Source of the DNA: Jidongwangia harbinensis | GTDB lineage: Bacteria; Actinomycetota; Actinomycetes; Mycobacteriales; Micromonosporaceae | DNA length: 64,000 nt | Assembly: GCF_020216025.1 (NCBI RefSeq) | Contig: NZ_JAIWNC010000042.1 | Location: 1-64,000, forward strand | Reading direction: 5' to 3' | Shown here: in pieces, positions 49,437 to 57,429 of the stretch | Layout of the letters: each line of letters opens with the position of its first letter | Position numbering within the stretch: the first letter of the stretch is position 1 | Made by a program: the position numbers and the translations under genes | The notes under the pieces: generated by a model | Databases searched by the model: none | What the model saw: the letters and a program-made list of their open reading frames with translations, nothing else | What the model was told of the DNA's origin: nothing

Positions 49437-52082
49437 GTGGTGCTGACGTTGATCGCTGAGGCGCTGTTCGCCGCTGTCTTCGCCCGGGTCCTGCTGGCCT
49501 ACCTGCGCCGGCGGGACCCGTTGCAGGCGGCCGTCGCGGTGATGTTCTCGGCCGCGTCGGTGTTCTTCGTCCTGGCCGTGCTGCGGCAGACCGTGGGCGA
49601 ACCGCCCCGGCTGGTCACCCTGCTGGTGTCCGCGCTGCTGCTGGGCCAGGCGTTCCTGACCATGCGGGTGGTGCGGCGGGTCGGCCCGCTGCCCGGCTGG
49701 GTCTACCACGGCGCCCTGGTCGCCTGGCTGGCGAGCGCCGCGGTGCTGGTGTCCGGACAGGCGAGAACCCGCGCGGTGGTACTGACCGTGGTGGCGATGT
49801 TCGTCGTCGCCGAGCTGTGCGCGGCGGCGTTCCTGGCCCGGCTGGCCGGCAGCCGGCGAGGCTCGCCGCGGACCCGGTTGTGGCTGGCGACCGCGGCCAC
49901 CGTGCTCTTCGCGGCGGCGGTGCTGGTGGCCGGCGTCGGCAGCCTCGACGCGGACCGCGTCGCGTCGGTGCGTCAGCTCACCCAGCTGCTGGTGCTGCTG
50001 TCGGCGGCCGGGTACGTGATGGCGTTCACGCCGCCGGCGTTCCTCCGCCGGTCCTGGTCCAGCCGCGCCGCCTACGGCGTGGTCCGCCGCCTGCTCCAGG
50101 AGCCGCCGGACGCGGAACCGGAGCAGATCTGGCGCTGCTACGCCGAATCGGTGCGCGCCGCCACCGACGCCGGCGCGGTCGTGGTGCTGGTCCGCTCGCC
50201 GGAGGACGACGTCCGCGAGCTGGCCCGGGTGGGTGTGCCGGCGGCGGCCGTACCGGGGCCGGCGGTCGGGGAGGTGACGACGTTGCGGGGCCTGACCGGC
50301 ACGGTCGACCTGTCCGGTGGCGGACCGGCCGCGGAGGGGTTGCCGGCGGCCCGCGCGTACGCCGGCCTGATGGACGCCCGGTTCATCACCACGGCGCCGA
50401 TGGACCTGCCGGCCGGGCAGGGCGTCCTGCTGCTGCTGCACCAGTACCGGAGCCTGTTCGCCGCGGACGACGTCCAGCTGCTCGGTGATCTCGGCGGGCA
50501 GGCCGCGGCGCTGGCGCAACGGGCCGTGCTGCTCGCCGACCGGGACCGCCTCACCGCGGAGCTCTCCGCGTCGGTCACCGCGCTGACCGCCGCCAGCGAG
50601 GCCAAGAACGACTTCATGGCGAACATGAGCCACGAACTGCGGACGCCGCTGAACGCCATCATCGGCTTCAGCGACCTGATGCGGATCGAGGAGTCCGTCG
50701 ACGGCGAGACCAGGGTGCCGACCGACTGGATCCAGCACATCCACTCCAGTGGGCAGCACCTGGTCGGGCTGATCAACGAGGTGCTCGACCTGGCCAAGAT
50801 CGAGGCGGGCAAGGTCGAGCTGCGCCGGGAGACGCTGGACCTGTCCACCGAACTGGGCGAGGTGGTGACCACCCTGGCGGCGCTCTCCCGGCACAAGAGC
50901 CTCGAGGTCACCGTGGCGGCGGCGCCGTTGCCGGTGTTCGCCGACCGGGTGCGGCTGCGGCAGATCGTCACCAACCTGCTGTCCAACGCCATCAAGTTCA
51001 CCCCCGAGCACGGGCGGATCTACCTGGCCGCCCGGCGGGTCGGCGCGGACATCGCGATCAGCGTCGCGGACACCGGGCCGGGCATCGCCGCGGCGGACCA
51101 GCAGCGGGTCTTCGACGAGTTCCAGCAGGTCGGTGAGCCGCACGCGGCGGCCGCGGGTACCGGCCTGGGGCTGGCCCTCGCCCGCCGGCTGGTGCAGGCG
51201 CACGGCGGGCGCATCGAACTCGAGTCGATCGTCGGGCACGGCGCGAAGTTCACCGTCTACCTGCCGGCCACGTCCGCGCACACCGCGTCGCCCGGGGACC
51301 TCGCCGGTGCCTGCCCCGGCGTCCTGATCGTGGAGGACGACCCCGCCGCCGCCCAGCTCCTCTCCGCCTACCTGGAGAAGGCCGGCTACCGGCTGCACGT
51401 GGCGCGCACCGGTGAGGAGGGGCTGGCCGCGGCCCGCGCCTGCCCGCCCGAGGTGATCCTGCTCGACGTCCAGTTGCCCGGCATCGACGGGTGGGAGGTG
51501 CTGGCGCGCCTGAAGGACGACGAACGGCTGCGCAACGTTCCGGTGGTGATCGTCAGCGTGCTGGACGACGCCGAGGTGGGACTGGCGCTGGGGGCCGCGG
51601 ACTACTTCGTCAAGCCGGTCGACCGGCGCGCGCTGCTCAGCTGGCTGGCCCGGCACGGGCTGGTCCCGCCGGGCGGTGGCCCGGAACTCTCCGTGCTGGT
51701 CGTCGACGACGATCCGGTGTGCCTCGAGCTGATCGAGGCGGCCCTGAGCGGTTCCGGCATCCGGGTGACCCGCGCGGGCGGCGGCGCGGACGGCGTCCGG
51801 CAGGCCCGCAGCCACCGTTTCGACCTGGTGATCTGCGACCTGCTGATGCCCGAGGTCGACGGTTTCGACGTGGTGGCCGCCCTGAACGCCGACCCGGCCA
51901 CGCGGGACGTGCCGGTCCTGATCCTGACCACCCACGACCTCGACGACGCGGAGAAGGAGCGGCTGCGGGGGAGGGTCGTCGGCGTCACCGCCAAGGACCG
52001 GGCGGAGAACCTGACCGACCTGGCGCGAACCGTCGCGGAGCTGACCGGCGTGGCCGCCGCCCGGGACCCGGTGAGCGCATGA
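49437..52082 (+). CDS. Hybrid sensor histidine kinase with two C-terminal receivers
   Basis: An 881-residue kinase. Six or seven membrane helices span residues 1-205 (VVLTLIAEALFAAVFARVLL onward), a GAF-like domain about 225-385, then HisKA (FMANMSHELRTPLNAIIGFS, His near 399), HATPase (NLLSNAIKF, VADTGPGI, GTGLGLALARRLV) and two receivers (LIVEDDPA / ILLDVQLPG / FVKP, and LVVDDDPV / VICDLLMPE / TAKD). All phosphotransfer residues are present. A TACGTT box at 49401-49406 and GGAGG at 49421-49425 favour GTG 49437; GTG 49392 is 15 codons upstream in frame. It is 82 bp ahead of the GGDEF-EAL gene and probably feeds into it. Confidence 0.93.
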   Translation: MVLTLIAEALFAAVFARVLLAYLRRRDPLQAAVAVMFSAASVFFVLAVLRQTVGEPPRLVTLLVSALLLGQAFLTMRVVRRVGPLPGWVYHGALVAWLASAAVLVSGQARTRAVVLTVVAMFVVAELCAAAFLARLAGSRRGSPRTRLWLATAATVLFAAAVLVAGVGSLDADRVASVRQLTQLLVLLSAAGYVMAFTPPAFLRRSWSSRAAYGVVRRLLQEPPDAEPEQIWRCYAESVRAATDAGAVVVLVRSPEDDVRELARVGVPAAAVPGPAVGEVTTLRGLTGTVDLSGGGPAAEGLPAARAYAGLMDARFITTAPMDLPAGQGVLLLLHQYRSLFAADDVQLLGDLGGQAAALAQRAVLLADRDRLTAELSASVTALTAASEAKNDFMANMSHELRTPLNAIIGFSDLMRIEESVDGETRVPTDWIQHIHSSGQHLVGLINEVLDLAKIEAGKVELRRETLDLSTELGEVVTTLAALSRHKSLEVTVAAAPLPVFADRVRLRQIVTNLLSNAIKFTPEHGRIYLAARRVGADIAISVADTGPGIAAADQQRVFDEFQQVGEPHAAAAGTGLGLALARRLVQAHGGRIELESIVGHGAKFTVYLPATSAHTASPGDLAGACPGVLIVEDDPAAAQLLSAYLEKAGYRLHVARTGEEGLAAARACPPEVILLDVQLPGIDGWEVLARLKDDERLRNVPVVIVSVLDDAEVGLALGAADYFVKPVDRRALLSWLARHGLVPPGGGPELSVLVVDDDPVCLELIEAALSGSGIRVTRAGGGADGVRQARSHRFDLVICDLLMPEVDGFDVVAALNADPATRDVPVLILTTHDLDDAEKERLRGRVVGVTAKDRAENLTDLARTVAELTGVAAARDPVSA

Positions 52083-52164
52083 GCTCATGCCCGCCCGTTT
52101 TAGACCGATGAGAGTAGTAACAGGTGCGTGCGGCGCAGGCCGGCGTGATGGAAGGGGACGCGCG

Positions 52165-55100
52165 GTGCGGAACGGGCTCACCATCGGTGTCCTCTCCACC
52201 TCGTTCGGTGGCACGTACTTCGGGCGCATTCTGGGCGGCATCAAGCGCGCCACGGTCGCGGCCGGGGGCCGGATCATCGCCATCCAGACCCTCGACGCCG
52301 GTACGGTCAACGTCGACCTGTCCGACCCGCCGGAGTTCCGCCACCCGGTGGCGTGGGACCACATCTCCGCCTTCGTCATCGTCCTCAACGCGGTCGACCG
52401 GGAGTACCTGACCGCGATCCAGGCGACCGGCAAGCCGGTGGTCATGGTGAGCGACGACCTGGACGGATTCCCCTGCCCGGTGGTGCTGCCCGACAACCGC
52501 GCCGGAGTCCGCGAGGCGGTCATGCACCTGGTCGAGCACGGCCACCGGACGATCGCGTTCGCCGGCAACCCGGCGCAGCGCGACCTGCGGGAGCGGTACG
52601 AGGCGTACCGGGAGGCACTGCTCGAGGCCGGCATCCAACCTCGGCCCGACCTGCTCTTCGACACCGGCGACAACCAGGAGACCGGCGGCGAGCGGGCCGG
52701 CCGGGCGATGATCGCCGCGGGCATGCCGTCCACCGCGGTGATCGCCGGCAACGACTACAACGCCATCGGCCTGATGCGCACGCTGACGACCGCCGGTTAC
52801 CGGTTGCCGCAGGACCAGGCGATCGTCGGGTTCGACGACATCGACGGCGTGGTGTACCTGACGCCGAGCCTGTCCAGCGTGCGGCAGTCGTTCGACGAGA
52901 TCGGCAGCCGCGCCGTCGAGATCCTGCTCACCCAGCTCGACGGCCGGGAGGTACCGGCCGGGTGCTACCACGTGGCGACCCCGTTCGTGCCGCGCGAGTC
53001 GTGCGGGTGCCCGGACACGCTGGCGCTGGGCAACCCGGCGGCCACCGCCCCGCGCTCCGTCACCGGCGCCGACGACCTGGCGGCCCACCTGGCCGCGATC
53101 CTCGAGGGGACGCAGGTCGACCCGGGCGCCGGCGCCGCGATCCGCCGCGGCGCGGACCGCATCACGGCGGCGATCCAGGCCGCCGCGGACGGGGTGCCCG
53201 GGCCCGACTCGTTCGAGTTGCGGAAGGTCCTGGCTGATCTGCACGGGCTCCAGCAACGACCGGAGAGCCTGGTCGAGATCATGCGCTGTGTCCGTACGCT
53301 GGGCCGGCACATGGTGGCCACGGCCCGCAACGCCGGGGACGACGTCACCGCCGAACGGGTCGAGAACTGCACCGACGAGATCGTCGCGGCCCTCGGGCAG
53401 AGCGAGGCCCGGGCGCAGTACTACGCCGGCAACGCCTTCGCGCACACGCTGAACACCCAGTACCAGGTCAGCATGAACCTGCTGCGCAGTCACGAGGAGG
53501 GACCGCGCACGCTGGCCTGGATCGAGGGCACCCACGCCCGGGGCGGATGCCTGGGCCTGTGGTCCGCGCAGTCGGCCGACGCCGCGCCGGCCGACCGGAC
53601 GCTGGACATCGTCTCCATGTTCCAGCGCGGCGGGCCGAACGGGATGCTGCCGGCCCTCCCGGTCTCCACGCCGCGGTCGTTCCCGCCGCCCGAGGTGATC
53701 CGCTGGGCCGAGCTGACGGCCGACGACATGGTCTTCGTGGCGCCCATGAAGGTCAACGCCAGCGACTGGGGCATGCTGGCGATCGTCGGCCCGATCGAGG
53801 CCTGGCTGTCCACCGGCCGGGAGATGATGAACCAGTGGACGGCGTTGCTGACCATCGCGCTGGACCACGAGGCCGTCCTGGAGTCGCTGCGGGAACGGGA
53901 GGAGTGGCTGCAGTACGCCGCGCTCTACGACCAGCTGACCGGGCTGGCGAACCGGACCCTGTTCATGGAGCGGCTCCAGCAGTCCATCGCCCGAGCCGAA
54001 CGACGGTCGAACTACCAGTTCGCCGTGCTCCTCCTCGACCTCGACGGGTTCAAGCGGGTCAACGACAGCCTCGGCCACCTGGCCGGCGATCAGCTGCTGG
54101 TGCAGGTCGCGCAGCGGATCAAGGAGTGCACCCGGGACGCCGACACCGCGGCCCGGTTCGGCGGCGACGAGTTCGCCATCCTGCTGCACGGCCTCGCCGG
54201 ACCGGAGTGGCCGGTCGCCGTCGCGGAACGCATCCACGCCGCCCTCACCGCGCCGTTCCGGCTGGGTGACGAGGAGGTGGTGGTGTCGTCGAGCATCGGC
54301 ATCTCGCTCAGCGCCACCGGTTACGCGCAGGCCGAGGACATCATCCGGGACGCCGACACCGCGATGTACTCGGCGAAGGGCGGCGGCAAGGGCTCGCACA
54401 CCATCTTCAACGTGGACATGCACGCCAAGGCGGTGGCGCGGCTGCGTACCGAGGCGGACCTGCGCCGGGCGCTGGAACTGGACGAGCTGGAGGCGCACTA
54501 CCAGCCGATTGTGCGCCTGGACACCGGCGAGGTGGCGGCCGTCGAGGCGCTCATGCGCTGGCGCCACCCCACGCTGGGGCTGATCCCGCCGGCCGAGTTC
54601 CTGCCGATCGCCGAGGAGACCGGCCTGATGCTGCCGATGGGGCGGTGGATGCTGATGGAGGCGTGTGCCCAGCTGCGGCGGTGGCACGGCGTCGTACCGG
54701 ACGCCCACAACCTGCGGGTCAGCGTCAACGTGTCGAACCGCCAGTTCTGGCACGGGCGCCTGCTCGAGGACGTCCGCGACTGTCTGCGGATGGCGGACCT
54801 GGAGCCGCACCGCCTGGCGCTGGAAATCACCGAGGGCGTCATCATGCACGACGTCAAGCAGGCCCGCCGGATGCTCGCCGAGCTGCACGAGATGGGCGTC
54901 GAACTGCACATCGACGACTTCGGCACCGGATACTCGTCGCTGGAGGCGCTGTACCACCTGCCGATCGACGCGCTGAAGATCGACCGGTCGTTCGTCTCCC
55001 GGCTCGGCACCGACGAGCGGAGCGCCGAACTGGCCCGCACGATCGTGCAGATGGGCACCAACCTGGGCCTGGAGGTCATCGCGGAGGGCATCGAGACGAC

Positions 55101-55254
55101 CGGCCAGCGCGACCAGCTGCGGCAGACCGACTGCACCTACGGCCAGGGCTACCTGTTCTCCCGCCCGGTCGCTGCCGACGACGCGGCCGAGTTCCTGTGC
55201 TCGGCCGCACTGCGGAACCACCACGCCCACTACGCCGTCGAGTACCGGGTATAA
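52165..55254 (+). CDS. Cyclic-di-GMP enzyme with LacI-like sensor, GGDEF and EAL domains
   Basis: A 1029-residue protein. Residues 1-280 form a periplasmic-binding-protein-like domain of the LacI type (LTIGVLSTSFGGTYFGRILG, VIAGNDYNAIGLMRTL, AIVGFDDIDGVVY) without a DNA-binding head or signal peptide, so it is a cytoplasmic ligand sensor. A middle region (about 300-590) follows. The GGDEF domain has RDADTAARFGGDEFAILL near 655-672, with the catalytic motif and the RxxD inhibitory site. The EAL domain has AVEALMRW, EITEGVI, DDFGTGYSSL and AEGIET, all metal ligands intact. Both synthesis and breakdown of c-di-GMP are therefore possible. GTG 52165 has GAAGGGGA upstream; ATG 52087 is also in frame. 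Confidence 0.92.
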   Translation: MRNGLTIGVLSTSFGGTYFGRILGGIKRATVAAGGRIIAIQTLDAGTVNVDLSDPPEFRHPVAWDHISAFVIVLNAVDREYLTAIQATGKPVVMVSDDLDGFPCPVVLPDNRAGVREAVMHLVEHGHRTIAFAGNPAQRDLRERYEAYREALLEAGIQPRPDLLFDTGDNQETGGERAGRAMIAAGMPSTAVIAGNDYNAIGLMRTLTTAGYRLPQDQAIVGFDDIDGVVYLTPSLSSVRQSFDEIGSRAVEILLTQLDGREVPAGCYHVATPFVPRESCGCPDTLALGNPAATAPRSVTGADDLAAHLAAILEGTQVDPGAGAAIRRGADRITAAIQAAADGVPGPDSFELRKVLADLHGLQQRPESLVEIMRCVRTLGRHMVATARNAGDDVTAERVENCTDEIVAALGQSEARAQYYAGNAFAHTLNTQYQVSMNLLRSHEEGPRTLAWIEGTHARGGCLGLWSAQSADAAPADRTLDIVSMFQRGGPNGMLPALPVSTPRSFPPPEVIRWAELTADDMVFVAPMKVNASDWGMLAIVGPIEAWLSTGREMMNQWTALLTIALDHEAVLESLREREEWLQYAALYDQLTGLANRTLFMERLQQSIARAERRSNYQFAVLLLDLDGFKRVNDSLGHLAGDQLLVQVAQRIKECTRDADTAARFGGDEFAILLHGLAGPEWPVAVAERIHAALTAPFRLGDEEVVVSSSIGISLSATGYAQAEDIIRDADTAMYSAKGGGKGSHTIFNVDMHAKAVARLRTEADLRRALELDELEAHYQPIVRLDTGEVAAVEALMRWRHPTLGLIPPAEFLPIAEETGLMLPMGRWMLMEACAQLRRWHGVVPDAHNLRVSVNVSNRQFWHGRLLEDVRDCLRMADLEPHRLALEITEGVIMHDVKQARRMLAELHEMGVELHIDDFGTGYSSLEALYHLPIDALKIDRSFVSRLGTDERSAELARTIVQMGTNLGLEVIAEGIETTGQRDQLRQTDCTYGQGYLFSRPVAADDAAEFLCSAALRNHHAHYAVEYRV

Positions 55255-55257
55255 CAC

Positions 55258-56949
55258 CTAGCGGGCCGGGCAGACCACCAGGTTCGGCGGCGCGGGTACC
55301 CGCGCCGCCGGGGCGCAGTCGAACCGGGACGCGATCAGTGACCGCACCACCGGATCGGCCCCGGTCAGGTCGAACCATCCCGGCTGCCACACCAGATAGC
55401 GGGCCCGCCGGTCGCCGGTCAGGCAGCGCAGGTTGTCGGCGTAGCTGGGGTAGTCCCGCACCAGCGGATGCCGGGACGCCCGCTGCAGCCACTGCGGCGA
55501 CGGATACCGGCAGGTCGTCGGATTGCCCATCACGTGCCCGACACTGCCGAACGCCAGGTACAGCACCGGCGTGTCCCGGCCGATCCGGTCGCTCAGCCGG
55601 TCGTACCCGTAGCTGGTCGGCGGCTTGTTGACGATGGTGTGGTTGTGCGCGCTGAACGCGACCGCGCTGCCGGGCAACGACGCCGGGAGCAGCACCGCGC
55701 ACATGGCGACGGCGCACACCACCCACGACGGACGTTGCGGCCCGGCACCGGCGGCGCGCCCGGCCGCCACCCACACCACACCGGCGGCCACGGCCGCCAC
55801 CAGCGCCGCCCCGGCCATCACCGGTTGCAGGTGGTGCAGGCGCCAGTCGGCCGGCAACCGGAGCAACACCACCGCGGGTACGGCGACCAGCACCGTGGCG
55901 ACGACCAGCGGCACCCGGGCCGGGGCGCAGAGCGCGAACGCGGCGCCCCAGACCGCCGCCGCCAGAACCGGGACGACCGCGAAGTGGTACATGAAGAACT
56001 CGCCCTGCCCGTACGCCGAGGCGACCGACACGCCCGCCGCCAACACCGCGAAGCCGGCGGCGAACCAGCGCCCGCGCCCCGGCGGCAGCCGCCGGATCAG
56101 CGCCGCCACCGCGGCCGGCGCCACGACCACGACCGGGCTGAGGATCGCCACGTTGCCCACCGCGTCGCGCAGGTGGTAGGCGTCCCGCCAGCGGAGCCCA
56201 TGATGGATCGGCGACTGTCCGACCAGGCTCGCCTGATCCCGCAGCCACCACCACTCCCACGGCAGGAACTGTTCGGTCAGCACGTACCAGACGACCGTGA
56301 CGACCGCGGTCACCGCCGCCGCCCACCCGGCCCGGCGCCGGCTCAGCACCGCCACCAGCAGCAGCGCCAGCAACCCGATCGGCGCGGTGGCCAGCTTGAC
56401 GGCGACGGTCAGGAACGCGGCGGAACCGCCGAGCAGCGCACCCAGCCAGACCCGGCGGGGAGCGCACGCGGCGCCGACCGCGAGCACGGCCGCCAGCGCC
56501 GCCGCCCAGTCCGGCTCCAGGAAGTGCCAGGGCGGCGCGGCCACCAGCGCCAGGCCGGTGGCGACGGCGATCACGGCGGCCGGCCGGGTGCCCAGGAAAC
56601 GCCGGACGCCGAGGAACAGCACCACGGTCACGGCCAGCACGAGCAGCCCGGCCTCGATCCGTACGACCAGATGCGAGACGGTCAGCGAGGAGTCACCGAC
56701 CAGCACGCTCCGGCCCGCTTCCAGCCCGCCCACCAGCAACCGGTACGCCAACGGCCGCGCCACGAACACGTCCCAGACGCTCACCCCGCCGCGGCCCGCC
56801 GTCGCGATGCCGCCCAGCGCGTACGTCACGTCGCCGTTGAGCGCCGACCACCACGTCAGCGCGAGCGTGGGCACCAGAACCAGCGCCGCGACGACCAGGC
56901 CGACCGTGCGGTGGAGGCGCGTCCGGCCGGCGCTGCCCCCGGCGTTCAG
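55258..56949 (-). CDS. Polytopic membrane protein, possible GT-C-type glycosyltransferase
   Basis: A protein of about 563 residues with some ten to twelve membrane helices (GLVVAALVLVPTLALTWW, IEAGLLVLAVTVVLFLGVRR, AALAAVLAVGAACAPRRVWL, VPLVVATVLVAVPAVVLLRL) and an exported C-terminal domain (VLYLAFGSVGHVMGNPTTCR, YLVWQPGWFDLTG). The loop after helix 1 (WSALNGDVTYALGGIATAGR) has acidic residues, as GT-C enzymes do, but no firm family motif is seen. No ATG/GTG start fits; CTG 56949 overlaps the stop of the upstream small gene (CTGA) and gives a natural Arg-rich N-terminus, so it is proposed with low certainty. It is convergent with the GGDEF-EAL gene, 3 bp apart. Confidence 0.7.
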   Translation of the reverse strand: MNAGGSAGRTRLHRTVGLVVAALVLVPTLALTWWSALNGDVTYALGGIATAGRGGVSVWDVFVARPLAYRLLVGGLEAGRSVLVGDSSLTVSHLVVRIEAGLLVLAVTVVLFLGVRRFLGTRPAAVIAVATGLALVAAPPWHFLEPDWAAALAAVLAVGAACAPRRVWLGALLGGSAAFLTVAVKLATAPIGLLALLLVAVLSRRRAGWAAAVTAVVTVVWYVLTEQFLPWEWWWLRDQASLVGQSPIHHGLRWRDAYHLRDAVGNVAILSPVVVVAPAAVAALIRRLPPGRGRWFAAGFAVLAAGVSVASAYGQGEFFMYHFAVVPVLAAAVWGAAFALCAPARVPLVVATVLVAVPAVVLLRLPADWRLHHLQPVMAGAALVAAVAAGVVWVAAGRAAGAGPQRPSWVVCAVAMCAVLLPASLPGSAVAFSAHNHTIVNKPPTSYGYDRLSDRIGRDTPVLYLAFGSVGHVMGNPTTCRYPSPQWLQRASRHPLVRDYPSYADNLRCLTGDRRARYLVWQPGWFDLTGADPVVRSLIASRFDCAPAARVPAPPNLVVCPAR

Positions 56950-57116
56950 CCGAGCACCTGGTGCGTCACACCGGCGGCCACGGTGACCGCGCCGGCGGCG
57001 AGGAAGGCGACGGTGCACCGCTCGGTGTGGCGGTCGTCGCGCGACTGCGGCCGGTCGAGGGCGGCCAGCAGGACGCCGTAGCAGGCGGCCAGAACAATGA
57101 CGACGAAGGCAATCAT
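56946..57116 (-). CDS. Small two-helix membrane protein
   Basis: A 56-residue protein with two hydrophobic segments (MIAFVVIVLAACYGVLLAAL and CTVAFLAAGAVTVAAGVTHQ) separated by a charged loop (DRPQSRDDRHTER). The family is not recognised. ATG 57116 is the best start; an in-frame start at 57167 would add a hydrophilic segment. Its stop overlaps the proposed CTG start of the polytopic membrane protein, so both may act together. Confidence 0.55.
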   Translation of the reverse strand: MIAFVVIVLAACYGVLLAALDRPQSRDDRHTERCTVAFLAAGAVTVAAGVTHQVLG

Positions 57117-57282
57117 GACCGTCGCTCGCTGGTGGGTCGGCGGAGGTAAGGAACGAACGCCGTCCATGGTGCCCCTCCGCCGGCGCCCGCGGGCGACCGT
57201 GGGCTGACCAGAAGATGAACGTCACTGTCCCGCCGGGCCCGGCTCCGTCCCGCGCGCAGATCCCGGCGGCGGACCTTCTTGC

Positions 57283-57378
57283 GGGGGGGGGGGGGGGGGG
57301 GGGGGGGGGGCCGGGGGGGGGGGGGGGGCGCGCGGGCGCGCGGGGCGGCCGCCCCCCCCGCCCCCCCCCCCCCCCCCC
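57283..57378. repeat. G/C homopolymer block
   Basis: G28 (57283-57310), CC, G16 (57313-57328), a CG-rich 23-mer, C8 (57352-57359), G, then C18 (57361-57378). The G and C tracts are complementary and could form one long hairpin or G-quadruplexes. The run lengths are far beyond those normal for bacterial DNA, so assembly or sequencing error is possible. The rest of the 57117-57429 gap has no gene. Confidence 0.95.
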
Positions 57379-57429
57379 GGCTCCAGGATTCGGCCAGCCG
57401 TCAAGATCCGGCCTGGCGCCGCGGACGGA

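Noticed and set aside
49326..55257. Very long minus-strand open frames opposite the histidine kinase and GGDEF-EAL genes
   Set aside because: Composition is His/Arg/Gln/Val-rich without domain sense; the plus-strand frames have every catalytic motif expected.
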